Assembly (NCBI GenBank): GCA_947379965.1
Contig: CANCPC010000010.1
Span: forward strand, 1-40,051
Origin: Flavobacteriaceae bacterium
GTDB lineage: Bacteria > Bacteroidota > Bacteroidia > Flavobacteriales > Flavobacteriaceae
DNA length: 40,051 bases
Reading direction: 5' to 3'
The notes below the pieces were generated by a model. It ran no database searches. It was not told the origin of the DNA and was given only the letters and a program-made list of their open reading frames with translations. Every line of letters begins with the position of its first letter. Within the stretch, counting starts at the first letter, position 1. Of this stretch, positions 1-8,471 are shown in pieces. The position numbers and the translations under genes were made by a program.

Positions 1-698
1 GAATTGATGCTTGGTTAAAAAGAGTTGAATATCCTGTTATCAATAAATGGTATGAAAAATATACTAACGGAACAGGAACCTACCATAAAGATACGGGTGA
101 AGGATTAGATAATTTTCATGTGGGTGATAGCCGTGGAATTGGTGGTGTAGCTGTAAAAATAGATACTTCTTATTACTTTTCTAAAAATTTCACCACCTGG
201 AAAACTATTACAACAGGTCCAATAAGAACTAGTTTTGTTTTGACTTATGCCGATTGGGATGCTGCAGGAAATAAAATTACTGAAGTAAAACACATCAGTT
301 TAGATTATGGTAGTTTTTTATCTAAATTTGAAATAGAGGTTACCGGTACAAAAGAACTTTCAACAGGAATCACTCTGCACAATAATGATGGAAAAACCGA
401 AGGTAATACTAAACAAGGTTGGATTGATTATTGGCAACCTCTTGATGACTCTGAATTGGGGACTGGAATTGTATTCCCTAAAAAAACGATGTTAAGTTTT
501 GAGAAATATATGAATCCTAAAAAGGAATTATGTAATTTATATGCTTCTTTAAAAGTAATAAATAATAAAGTAGTTTATTATACTGGGTTCGGTTGGAAAA
601 AACAAGGTGAATTTACTACTAAAGAAGCTTGGGAAAGTTATCTGGGTAACTATGCTACTAAAATTAATAATCCAATAATTGTTAAAATTAAAGGATAA
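1..698 (+). CDS. DUF4861 family protein, C-terminal part (5' end outside window)
   Basis: The reading frame is open from the first base (codons in phase with position 3) to the TAA at 696-698, so this is the C-terminal ~232 residues of a longer protein. The stretch HKDTGEGLDNFHVGDSRG followed by GIGG, a GPIRT motif and a KHISLDYG strand matches my memory of the DUF4861 family. These proteins occur in Bacteroidetes polysaccharide-utilisation loci, often beside unsaturated uronyl hydrolases or lyases. The biochemical role is not settled. No sorting domain is present at the C-terminus, so the protein is probably periplasmic or a lipoprotein, but the signal peptide is not visible. It converges on the O-acetylesterase gene and shares a terminator with it. 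The family call is fairly sure; any activity is inference. Confidence 0.75.
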   Translation, partial: IDAWLKRVEYPVINKWYEKYTNGTGTYHKDTGEGLDNFHVGDSRGIGGVAVKIDTSYYFSKNFTTWKTITTGPIRTSFVLTYADWDAAGNKITEVKHISLDYGSFLSKFEIEVTGTKELSTGITLHNNDGKTEGNTKQGWIDYWQPLDDSELGTGIVFPKKTMLSFEKYMNPKKELCNLYASLKVINNKVVYYTGFGWKKQGEFTTKEAWESYLGNYATKINNPIIVKIKG

Positions 699-713
699 CA
701 ACAAAATTAAACC

Positions 714-759
714 TTTACACAAAAACACCCACTAAATTTAGTGGGTGTTTTCGTGTAAA
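714..759. terminator. Bidirectional hairpin terminator
   Basis: A perfect 15-bp palindrome (722-736 with 737-751, core CACCCACTAAA) is extended by TTTACAC at 714-720 pairing with GTGTAAA at 753-759, with one mismatch. A and T runs flank the core on both sides. It lies between the convergent ends of the DUF4861 gene and the O-acetylesterase gene and can serve both. Confidence 0.9.
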
Positions 760-767
760 CTAATTTC

Positions 768-2180
768 TTACTCCCAAGTATCCGTTCTAAAGGAAGAAGC
801 TGGAAGCATATTATTATCAAATAAACTCCCAACAAACCAATTACTCCAACCATAGCGAACTGCCACGGGAACTTTGACCTCAGCGCTAGAAACTTTAAGT
901 TGTTTATGAGCAATAATTTCAGCTTTGGCAGGATGAAAAACTCGATCCTCCCCTGCTATTTCAAAATTGCTTAATTCGTGTTCAGGTGAATACAAACCCG
1001 TTTCAGCGTTATCAAAACTTAACAATAAGGCACTATCTTTTTCTGTCATGGATTTGTAAACTGGCCCCATGCAATCTACATCTTTCAAACCATACGTTTT
1101 ATTTAGGGCATTCAAAAATAATCGATCGGCTACTTCTTTCTTTCTAGGTGGATGAATCGTTTCATCCGAACCAATATCAGAAAGAACTGCAATACCCGAA
1201 TTTGGAATTAAATTTACTGCTTTAAGTTGAACTTCGCGAAGGTATTGCGAATTAGATTTATCGATGTATTTATTCGGTGCTATTTGAACATAATAAAATG
1301 GGAAATCCCCTATATTCCATTGCTTACGCCAATCTTTTACCATTTCTGGAAATAGTTTTTGGTACACTTTAGGCTCATCCCGATTGGTTTCCCCTTGATA
1401 CCAAAGTACTCCTTTGATAGTGTAGGAAGTAATCGGATTAATCATTGCGTTATAAATAGCCGATGGGATTCTTTTGTTTTTTTCGGTAGTGTCTTTTTTT
1501 ACATTGTTTACATCAATTAAAGGAGTTATTGCCTCCTTACTCATCCATGGTTGGATTCGAGTTCCGCCCCAAGAAGTCATGATTAAACCCACTGGAACAT
1601 CGAGTGTTTTTTGTAATTGTTTGCCATAAAAATAAGCTATAGCGCTAAAATCTTTTACTGTTTCTGAATTGGCATTATCCCATTTTTTATATTTACTAAC
1701 CGAATCTAAAAGGGTTTGCGAACCATTTTCGGCAATGGCGAACAATCGTAAATTTGGATTGTAAGAGGTTGCAATTTCTAAATTGCCATCGAATGTAGGT
1801 TGCCCTGTATACCCTTTTAAAGGCATTCTCATGTTGGATTGTCCAGAACACAACCAAACTTCGCCAAATAAAATAGCATCTAAGTTTATGATAGATTCCT
1901 TACTTTTAAATTGAATCGTTTGTGGTTCTTTGCTTAATGTGGTATTAAGAGCAATCTCCCAACGCCCATTTTCAGGAGTTTCCACTTTTAAAGATTTAGA
2001 AATCCAACTGGTTTTAATGGTTATTTTTTCTCCCGGATTTGCCCAACCCCATAATTTAACAGAACTATTTCGCTGTAACACCATATTAGATGCAATAATA
2101 CTAGGTAGTTTTATTTTTGCGAAACTTTCTTGATTAAAAATCAAAACTATTACTACTAGTAAAAAAAATATTTTTTTCAT
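768..2180 (-). CDS. Sialate O-acetylesterase-like SGNH esterase
   Basis: This 470-residue exported protein has a signal peptide (MKKIFFLLVVIVLIF, ending near SFA). It belongs to the SGNH/GDSL carbohydrate esterases usually annotated as sialate O-acetylesterase. Block I is SGQSNM with candidate nucleophile Ser115. A second block is WYQGETNRDEP. SDETIH near residue 342 supplies the likely catalytic Asp-x-x-His. These enzymes remove acetyl esters from sugars, and Bacteroidetes members act on many plant and algal glycans, so sialic acid should not be assumed. It is last in a minus-strand run and begins 6 bp after the stop of a lyase-like gene, so it is co-transcribed. There is no T9SS tag, which suggests a periplasmic location. 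Deacetylation of lyase products is inferred from the neighbours. Confidence 0.85.
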   Translation of the reverse strand: MKKIFFLLVVIVLIFNQESFAKIKLPSIIASNMVLQRNSSVKLWGWANPGEKITIKTSWISKSLKVETPENGRWEIALNTTLSKEPQTIQFKSKESIINLDAILFGEVWLCSGQSNMRMPLKGYTGQPTFDGNLEIATSYNPNLRLFAIAENGSQTLLDSVSKYKKWDNANSETVKDFSAIAYFYGKQLQKTLDVPVGLIMTSWGGTRIQPWMSKEAITPLIDVNNVKKDTTEKNKRIPSAIYNAMINPITSYTIKGVLWYQGETNRDEPKVYQKLFPEMVKDWRKQWNIGDFPFYYVQIAPNKYIDKSNSQYLREVQLKAVNLIPNSGIAVLSDIGSDETIHPPRKKEVADRLFLNALNKTYGLKDVDCMGPVYKSMTEKDSALLLSFDNAETGLYSPEHELSNFEIAGEDRVFHPAKAEIIAHKQLKVSSAEVKVPVAVRYGWSNWFVGSLFDNNMLPASSFRTDTWE

Positions 2181-2186
2181 TGTCTC

Positions 2187-3308
2187 TTATTTATTTTTCT
2201 TTATAATTTTAATAAATTTCATTGATTTATCCTCTTTAAAAAATGCAGCAAAATAGATTCCTGATTTTAAAAAAGAAAGATCTAAAGTAGCAGCTAAAAT
2301 AGGCTGATTTTCTACCATTTTGCCTGTAATATCCAAAATTCGAATACTATTATAATTTTGAATTATTGTTTCTGATAAATACAATTTATCATAAATTGGA
2401 TTCGGAATAAATAGATAATTATCCTCAATAGAATTCGAAATAAGGTTTAAAGCAGTAACTTCCTGAATACTAAAGTCAGAAAATCGAACGGTTTCATCCC
2501 TTAAATTGGCAATATCACTTAAACTACGATAAATCCCCCATTTAGGGCGAATAAAAGTATTATCCGGACGAATAGTTGCAATATTGGGATTAGAATACGA
2601 CATCAAAACAGTTCCGTCACTGTGCTTTTTTAGTATAATTGAGTACGTTCCCGCACTACCTACATGAATTTGTTCCTCGACTTCAACCCAATTTCCCTCA
2701 AATAAAGATAAATCAACCGTTTTTAGTTTGTTAGTTCCAGAATTTGCATTGGCTACGTAAATTAATTCTAATTTATTTGGAATTCCAAAACGCGGAGTTA
2801 AAGTAAATAAAGGGCTACTATCATCACCATTAACTGCTTTGATTTGATGAATATGGGTAAAATTAGATGAGGGCTGAAAACCAACCGGCAATTTAAACAT
2901 CCATTTATAAATTATATTTTCTCCATCCGTTCCAATTAAATTGTCAGGGGAAGCTGCATAGGTTTTAATCTCAACTCTTTGCCTATCTGTGGACAATGTA
3001 GATACATCATTATCTATAGCAAAATGAGAATAAAATTCGAATACATATTTATTCAATTCCGTATCAAAAACCTCAGCAATATGTCTGCCAAATGTAGGAT
3101 GAGAGCCATCAGGAGTTTGATCGGGTGCTTCAACCGCTCCTGTACCGTTTCCTGGAGCAAAAGCTTTAGTAATTAATTCATACGTATTTCCTGGACCATT
3201 AGCGTTGAGGGTTACCTGCGAATAGGATAAATTGAAAAACATAAAAACAAATACTAATAGGAATTTTTTATTACTATAATTCACTTTTTTATTTAGTTTA
3301 ATTATCAC
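2187..3308 (-). CDS. Secreted jelly-roll polysaccharide lyase-like protein with T9SS sorting domain
   Basis: This 373-residue protein has a signal peptide (to about residue 30, YSQ), a lyase-like domain (~31-285) and a T9SS type A sorting domain (~293-373, FIPNPIYDKLYLS to the basic end). Three short motifs occur in the order seen in PL7-type jelly-roll lyases: RVEIK (111-115), HQIK (154-157) and PKWGIYRS (255-262). PL7 alginate lyases have RxELR, QIH and YFKxGxYxQ. I infer an endo-acting uronan lyase or binding protein of a related fold, possibly PL20- or PL13-like; the family is not fixed. Its start overlaps the end of the upstream paralogue by 11 bp, which indicates translational coupling. 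The sorting domain implies export across the outer membrane, unlike the paralogue. Confidence 0.65.
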   Translation of the reverse strand: MIIKLNKKVNYSNKKFLLVFVFMFFNLSYSQVTLNANGPGNTYELITKAFAPGNGTGAVEAPDQTPDGSHPTFGRHIAEVFDTELNKYVFEFYSHFAIDNDVSTLSTDRQRVEIKTYAASPDNLIGTDGENIIYKWMFKLPVGFQPSSNFTHIHQIKAVNGDDSSPLFTLTPRFGIPNKLELIYVANANSGTNKLKTVDLSLFEGNWVEVEEQIHVGSAGTYSIILKKHSDGTVLMSYSNPNIATIRPDNTFIRPKWGIYRSLSDIANLRDETVRFSDFSIQEVTALNLISNSIEDNYLFIPNPIYDKLYLSETIIQNYNSIRILDITGKMVENQPILAATLDLSFLKSGIYFAAFFKEDKSMKFIKIIKKNK

Positions 3309-4086
3309 CTTCTTTTATTGAGAATTCATTAAATCGAACAGCTTCATCTCTTAAATCTTCTGCTTTTTTAAGACTTCTATAGATTCCCCATTTTGGGCGA
3401 ATAAAATCATTATCCGATCTAATAGTTAAAATATTTGCGCTAGAATAAGAGAGTAATTCTTGTGCGTTTTTTACTTTTTTTATGGAAATAGAATAAGTAC
3501 CGTTTGCTCCTATTTTGATTTTTTCAGTAACTTCTACCCAAAACCCTTCAAAATTAGAAAGATCAGCGCTTGCTAGTATTGTTTCATTATCGTGAATAAC
3601 TACTAATTGATTTACTTTAGATTTTCTTGCTGTTATGGTAAATATTGGTAATTCTTGTGATCCCCCCACGGCTTTAATTTGATGCAAATGAGTGAAACTT
3701 CGAGAGGGCTGAAATCCCATTGGAAGTTTAAATTTCCAACTATAAGTAACTGTTTCTCCCAGAGTACCTTTTAAATTTTCCGGAGATTGCTCGTACGTTT
3801 TAATTTCTACACGCTGTCGGTCTAATTTTTCGCAGCGGTCGTTATCGGGTGTCACATGGGAATAAAATTCGAAAACATTTTCCTTTAAATCGGTATCCCA
3901 AACTTCGGCAATATGTCTTCCAAAAGAAGGATGAACACATTCGGGATGTTCTACCGCTTCACTTCCTGGGGCTAAAACTCTATTGATTAATTCATAGGTG
4001 TTTCCTGGGCCATCTGCTTTTAATGTTATTTGTGAATGCGTTATAAATGGCAAAGCAATAACAATTAAGAAATAATTTAATTTCAT
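3298..4086 (-). CDS. Jelly-roll polysaccharide lyase-like protein, no sorting tag
   Basis: This 262-residue paralogue of the next gene in the run has a signal peptide (MKLNYFLIVIALPFITHS) and the same core. Shared landmarks are a DGPGNTYELI start, HPSFGRHIAEVWDT, RVEIK at 92-96, HQIK at 135-138 and PKWGIYRS at 231-238. It ends soon after the core and lacks a T9SS domain, so it is probably periplasmic. The motif layout resembles PL7-type jelly-roll lyases, with Lys where PL7 has the His of QIH. The catalytic residues cannot be named from sequence alone. The gene follows the esterase gene by 26 bp and overlaps the next gene by 11 bp. A recent tandem duplication with gain or loss of the sorting domain is the simplest origin. 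Lyase activity is inferred. Confidence 0.62.
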   Translation of the reverse strand: MKLNYFLIVIALPFITHSQITLKADGPGNTYELINRVLAPGSEAVEHPECVHPSFGRHIAEVWDTDLKENVFEFYSHVTPDNDRCEKLDRQRVEIKTYEQSPENLKGTLGETVTYSWKFKLPMGFQPSRSFTHLHQIKAVGGSQELPIFTITARKSKVNQLVVIHDNETILASADLSNFEGFWVEVTEKIKIGANGTYSISIKKVKNAQELLSYSSANILTIRSDNDFIRPKWGIYRSLKKAEDLRDEAVRFNEFSIKEGDN

Positions 4087-4112
4087 TTGGGCTAATTATA
4101 TAATTTAATATT

Positions 4113-5006
4113 CTATTTAAAAGGGGCTAAACTAGCAATGAATTTTAGCAATGCCTGGTTAATTTCGGCATTTTTATCTTTGTCAAATTTTCCATGTTGT
4201 CCTCCAGGAACCGTAAAAAATTCGGATTTAACTCCTAATTCTTGTAATTTTTTATACAAGTCAACCGATTGATGGTAAGGAACTGTAGGATCGGCATCGC
4301 CATGAACAATAAAAATTGGCGGACTATTTTTGGTCACATACGAAATTGGAGATACCGATTTAATAAATATTTCATTTTTAGCATTTTCTCCAAGCCAATA
4401 TGCTGGAGAAGAACTTTTATGATCTGGGCCATAAGTCCAATCCCAAACATCCATAATACCATATTTATCAATAATTGCTGCAACTTTGATATTCTCTATA
4501 CCAGAGCAATTTGTGTCAAAACGACGGTCATTTGCTAATAAACCGCCCATTAATGCCAAATGTCCTCCGGCACTACCTCCCATAATAATAATTTTATTAG
4601 GATCAATGTTTAGTTTTTTGGCATTTCGAATTAAATAAACCAACATGCATCTTGTATCCTCAATTGCAGCCGGAGCTTTCGCATAATCACTCATGCGATA
4701 TTCCATATTGGCCACAGCAAAACCTGCCTTGAAAAAAGGTGAAAAACCTCCTTGAGTATCTTTAGAACCTGCTTTCCATCCACCCCCATGAATATTAATA
4801 ATTATTGGTGTCGGCTTTGTTTCATTTAAAGCCAAATACAAATCGGCTTTTCCTTCCCAATCTTTAACTTTGGTGTAAACAACATCCAATTGAGCTATAA
4901 AATTTTCGGGAATAGCAACTGGTTTTTTTACGATTGAATCTTTATTTTGGGCACTCCCAAAAATAGAAATAAGAACCATAAAGGCATTTAATAGATTTTT
5001 TTTCAT
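4113..5006 (-). CDS. Secreted alpha/beta-hydrolase esterase (BD-FAE/CE10-like)
   Basis: This 297-residue protein has a signal peptide ending near GSAQ (residue 20) and a complete alpha/beta-hydrolase fold. The oxyanion-hole motif HGGGW is at 73-77 and the nucleophile elbow GGSAGG has Ser145. HGDADPTVPY supplies probable Asp239 and GGQHG supplies His271. Relatives are carbohydrate or feruloyl-type esterases. It is the first gene of the four-gene minus-strand run ending at 768 and is followed after 26 bp by the first lyase-like gene. With the SGNH esterase it gives two possible deacylases beside two lyase-like proteins, which suggests an esterified glycan. The specific ester is unknown. Confidence 0.82.
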   Translation of the reverse strand: MKKNLLNAFMVLISIFGSAQNKDSIVKKPVAIPENFIAQLDVVYTKVKDWEGKADLYLALNETKPTPIIINIHGGGWKAGSKDTQGGFSPFFKAGFAVANMEYRMSDYAKAPAAIEDTRCMLVYLIRNAKKLNIDPNKIIIMGGSAGGHLALMGGLLANDRRFDTNCSGIENIKVAAIIDKYGIMDVWDWTYGPDHKSSSPAYWLGENAKNEIFIKSVSPISYVTKNSPPIFIVHGDADPTVPYHQSVDLYKKLQELGVKSEFFTVPGGQHGKFDKDKNAEINQALLKFIASLAPFK

Positions 5007-5054
5007 TTATTAAAATTAAAAATAAGATACTTTAATACTAGTATCGTTTAAATA

Positions 5055-5089
5055 AAAATGCGATATTTTATACTAAAATATCGCATTTT
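5055..5089 (-). terminator. Perfect 16-bp hairpin terminator downstream of the 723-residue T9SS gene
   Basis: The arm AAAATGCGATATTTTA (5055-5070) pairs perfectly with 5074-5089 across a 3-nt loop. On the minus strand it comes 22 nt after the stop of the T9SS gene and is followed by a T-rich stretch. It lies before the esterase-lyase run, so it either separates the two units or partly attenuates read-through into the run. Confidence 0.85.
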
Positions 5090-5110
5090 CAGACTATTAT
5101 GAATTAATAA

Positions 5111-7282
5111 TTATTGTACAATCAATTTTTTTGTAGCCGAATATCCAGCTTCATTGATTTTTACAAAATAAGTACCATGAGTTAAACTAGATACATTAAT
5201 CGCTTCTGTAGAAGTTTTAGCTTGAAGCACTTTTTGTCCTAAAGTGTTATAAATAACAACTTCTTTTTCTACATCAGTAGCAGAAGAAATAAATAATTTT
5301 CCGTTTGAAACTGGATTAGGATACATCTTCAATTGGGAAGCATTTACTGTAGGCAAAGCTAAATTTACATCTGACCATGTATTGGCAACTCTAATCTCAT
5401 CAACAATAAGTGTAGGTGTAGAAGTAGATGAAGCTTGAACTAATTTTATACTATCAATATGATCTCTTGTTACAGATGTGGTTGGATTATTTTGAGATAA
5501 AGTAGCTGTTGGCTGCGTTGATGTTGCAGGATCTATCCATAAATTTGCTGTTTGCAATGAAGCGTCTGCGTTGCCAATATTTTCATAACTAATTACAACT
5601 ACGTGTTCCGTATTAAAGTCATATTCTGTTGGACTCCAAACACATTCCGTAATATTATTAGACTTTGATAATCCAATATTAAATTTACCAGTGGTCATGT
5701 TTTTTCTAAACATAACATCTGATGAATAACTATTTGTAACAGCTGCTGTTACAGGATCAATATTTGTAGATAGAAAACTATAAAACCCAGTAGGAGTAGA
5801 ATAAGCAGGATCTGTTGTTGTTGAAGCAACAATTGTAGCAACATCAGCAGCGGTAAAAACAAAAGAAGAGAATAAATTGCCACTTGTAGTATTGGTAAAC
5901 TTCAATTCGGGGTCGATTCCTGAACCTGCAAATGTAATTGCATTTCCTTTAGGATTAACAATTTTAGTCCATACCGGTGCGGCAACAATTGTAACATCAT
6001 CTGTTATATTTGTGCTAGGAGTAATTGACCAAGAACCTAAACCAACTCCGTTATTTGTAGCTACAGCAGCGTTAGCATCATTATTCATTAACACTAATTT
6101 ATCTGCCAGATTATATCCTTCAAAACCTTCATAAAATGGCAATGTTTTTAAAGCAGTATCACCAACAAATACTTGTGTAGCCACTCTAGTACTCTCAGTA
6201 CCATTAATAGTCTGAGAACCAAAGTATGTTGTATAACTTAAAGCGTCAGTGGTTGCTAATGCTGAACCTCCTGTAAGAGTAGAATACCATTTTATAGCAG
6301 TTCCGGTAGCAACTAAATCGCTAACTTTTGGATTTAAAGCACTATTAAAAGCTTGTCTTTTTTCAATAACTGGTGGTGCAGTGTATGCAGGAAGTGGACT
6401 AAGTGCAATTTGAAAATTATCAAATTGAAATGAATTCTGAGCACTTGTACTAGTTTGCAAACCTACAACATAACCAAAAGAAGTCATTGGGGTAGTTGGA
6501 GGTACTTGTGTAAAACTACCACCAAGGTTTAGAGTTCCGCTAGTAGGGTCTACAAAAACTGTTCCTGCATCTTCACGATAGTAAAGTTCCCATACATCAA
6601 TTGAAGGATTGTAAGTAACTTTAATACTTAAATTGTTTGGTGCAGCTGAAGTAGGACTAGGAGCTAAACCCGGAGACTCTATTAATCGAGTAAGAACAGA
6701 AGCTTCGGCAGAACCTGCTGCAGCATCTCCTAGACCGTTAGAAAATTTTATTAAATTGATACTTGCTTTAGTAACATCTGCAGTACTTTTTTGTACCACT
6801 ACAGCATAACCTGTTCCAGGAGTTGTACCGTTAGAAATAAAACTATTATTTGAAGCACACAAAACAGTAGCGTTAAAATATTTAGTCTCTGGATAACCCG
6901 TTGTAGCTGAAAATTGATTAGTAGATAATCTAGATGACTTCATATTCAGAGTCCAAGTAATAAGTTTGGTGTTAGAGTGCAATACATTATTAAAATCAGT
7001 ACCTGTTGGCAAATCACCTGATACACTAACTCTTTTAGCTATTCCGTTAGATACAAAATTTAGATACCCACTGTTGTTAGCATCTATTCCTACAGCGCTA
7101 TATCCTGGAATGTTTGTAGTGTAATTGACTACAGGAGTTGAAGTTCCTCCTACATAATTATTTGCTACTGGCACCACAGCAGACCCAAAATTTTCTTGAA
7201 AAATGGTCTGGCTCCAGCTAAAAGTGGTGCAAAACAAAAGGGATAGAAAAAGGAATTTAAAATTGAGTAATGTTTTTTTCAT
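5111..7282 (-). CDS. Large secreted protein with T9SS type A sorting domain, function unknown
   Basis: This 723-residue protein has a clear signal peptide (residues 1-24, ending SWSQ) and a C-terminal T9SS type A sorting domain (~645-723, with MYPNPVSNGKLFI, NTLGQKV and GTYFVKI). The middle is rich in Thr, Ser, Asn and Ala with beta-strand patterning. Two segments (about 30-295 and 375-630) have the look of concanavalin-like beta-sandwich modules with FDNFQIA-type ends, but I cannot assign a family. It is probably exported and anchored or released at the cell surface. A good promoter lies upstream and a strong terminator downstream, so it can be transcribed on its own. Its position just upstream of the esterase-lyase run suggests a role in the same glycan use, for example binding, but this is only inferred. 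Confidence 0.75.
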   Translation of the reverse strand: MKKTLLNFKFLFLSLLFCTTFSWSQTIFQENFGSAVVPVANNYVGGTSTPVVNYTTNIPGYSAVGIDANNSGYLNFVSNGIAKRVSVSGDLPTGTDFNNVLHSNTKLITWTLNMKSSRLSTNQFSATTGYPETKYFNATVLCASNNSFISNGTTPGTGYAVVVQKSTADVTKASINLIKFSNGLGDAAAGSAEASVLTRLIESPGLAPSPTSAAPNNLSIKVTYNPSIDVWELYYREDAGTVFVDPTSGTLNLGGSFTQVPPTTPMTSFGYVVGLQTSTSAQNSFQFDNFQIALSPLPAYTAPPVIEKRQAFNSALNPKVSDLVATGTAIKWYSTLTGGSALATTDALSYTTYFGSQTINGTESTRVATQVFVGDTALKTLPFYEGFEGYNLADKLVLMNNDANAAVATNNGVGLGSWSITPSTNITDDVTIVAAPVWTKIVNPKGNAITFAGSGIDPELKFTNTTSGNLFSSFVFTAADVATIVASTTTDPAYSTPTGFYSFLSTNIDPVTAAVTNSYSSDVMFRKNMTTGKFNIGLSKSNNITECVWSPTEYDFNTEHVVVISYENIGNADASLQTANLWIDPATSTQPTATLSQNNPTTSVTRDHIDSIKLVQASSTSTPTLIVDEIRVANTWSDVNLALPTVNASQLKMYPNPVSNGKLFISSATDVEKEVVIYNTLGQKVLQAKTSTEAINVSSLTHGTYFVKINEAGYSATKKLIVQ

Positions 7283-7367
7283 AATTGTAATTTTTGTTGG
7301 TGTTAGTTTTATTAAGGTTTAAAAAATAAACAAATTGTAAATTAATTTTGTTCTAATTGTTATCTCA

Positions 7368-7397
7368 CAAAAATAATGGCAAGTTTTAATTGTACAA
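7368..7397 (-). promoter_or_regulatory. Bacteroidetes-type promoter of the 723-residue T9SS gene
   Basis: On the minus strand TTG (7395-7397) is followed by exactly 19 nt and then TATTTTTG (7368-7375). This is a full match to the TTG-N19-TAnnTTTG pattern known for Bacteroidetes. It would give a leader of about 75-80 nt before the ATG at 7282. Confidence 0.75.
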
Positions 7398-8062
7398 TCC
7401 TAAAATAGGGGTAAAATTGTACAGCAAGCCCAAATTTAGCAACTAAATAAGCAGCATTTTTTTCTATACGAACAAAGCAAATTCAAATTTTACAGTTAGT
7501 TACAAAAATCAATAGGGCTCGTCTTTGAATAAAAGTTAAATACATAAAAACCTAGTGATTTCGATACTATTCTGAATGTTTACAAATTTTTGATATCCTA
7601 GTATTTATCGAAATCCAATTAAAAAACAAAGTAGTTTTTAGGGGTATTCTGAGTATTGAGGTTCAAAAGCCTTCCTTATTTTATTTAAAAGTAATAAATA
7701 ATCTTGTATTATTTATTTTGTGATATCTTCTATATAATATAAAGACGCCTCGCTTGATTTTAGTATATCTTAGTCAGGTTAATCAAGATGGGGCTCTTTA
7801 ACTCTTTTGAATAGGTTTCTATGTGAATCATTTATAAAAATTTATAATTAATTGTACTTTTTAATTAAACCTACGAGTTAAAAAAAGCTTTTTCAACGCA
7901 GCCAATTTTAAAATTGTTTTATAAATACTTTTAGGAACAAATACCAAAATTTCTATAAACCTTTTAACCGATAGAAACGCAACTTAAAATAAAATTAAAA
8001 CTATTTTTTAACCACCCTATCGAAGTTTCGAAGCTAAAATCTAAAATCTAAAATCAAAACTG
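7398..8062. other. Gene-free AT-rich region
   Basis: No open frame with plausible coding character, no tRNA and no strong terminator is visible in this interval between the divergent T9SS gene and DUF493 gene. It holds a second copy of the 9-mer AATTGTACA (7415-7423, first copy 7388-7396). It may mark the boundary between the glycan locus and the murA block. Confidence 0.6.
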
Positions 8063-8089
8063 TATATTTGCTTTTATTTTAAATTTTAG
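8034..8089. repeat. Word-repeat element: CTAAAAT x3 with reverse-complement copy
   Basis: CTAAAAT occurs three times in direct tandem (8034-8040, 8041-8047, 8048-8054). Its complement ATTTTAG stands at 8083-8089, directly before the DUF493 start codon. The putative -7 promoter element lies in the loop. This is the shortest member of the word-repeat elements seen in this window. Confidence 0.6.
8063..8070 (+). promoter_or_regulatory. -7 element TATATTTG for the DUF493-DUF4290-murA group
   Basis: TATATTTG is a perfect match to TAnnTTTG, 20 nt before the ATG at 8091. No TTG is seen at the expected -33 spacing, so the call rests on one element. Confidence 0.5.
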
Positions 8090-8090
8090 A

Positions 8091-8375
8091 ATGGATCAGA
8101 ACACCCAAGAATTTTATGAAAGGCTAAAAGTTGAGTTGGATTTAAGCAATAGTTGGCCCGCTATATATTTGTTCAAATTTATTGTTCCAAGTATAGACGA
8201 GAACATTATTCGTGTAGAAGAAGCCTTTGACTGCATGGGAGCAGTGATAAAAACTACTAAATCTAAAACAGGTAAATTTACAAGTGTGTCTGTTGATGTT
8301 ATGGTCAAAGATTCCCAAGAAATAATAGACAAATACATAGAAGTCTCTTCAATTAAAGGTATTATTTCTTTATAA
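8091..8375 (+). CDS. DUF493 family protein
   Basis: This is a 94-residue cytoplasmic protein with no signal or membrane segment. The pattern WPAIYLFKFIVP near residues 22-33 and the GKFTSVSVDV strand fit the small ferredoxin-like DUF493 (YbeD-type) family. In E. coli the YbeD fold resembles regulatory ACT-like domains, but the role is unknown. It is first in a same-strand series with a DUF4290 gene (96 bp later) and murA. This order is one I associate with Flavobacteria. Confidence 0.8.
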   Translation: MDQNTQEFYERLKVELDLSNSWPAIYLFKFIVPSIDENIIRVEEAFDCMGAVIKTTKSKTGKFTSVSVDVMVKDSQEIIDKYIEVSSIKGIISL

Positions 8376-8471
8376 GTAATAAATTCGAAAATGAAACGCC
8401 CTTGAAAATCGTCCTTTACATAATAGTATGATAATACGTTCCATCTTTCAAGAAACAAATAATACAAACAG

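Noticed and set aside
5877..6134. Antisense frames inside the T9SS and other genes (for example 5877-6134, 17721-18026, 19512-19838, 29629-29949)
   Set aside because: They are shadows of well-supported genes on the other strand or frame, with no independent protein features.
7283..8090. tRNA, small RNA or degraded gene in the 800-bp gap
   Set aside because: No cloverleaf, no terminator with a preceding promoter and no residual protein similarity was recognised.
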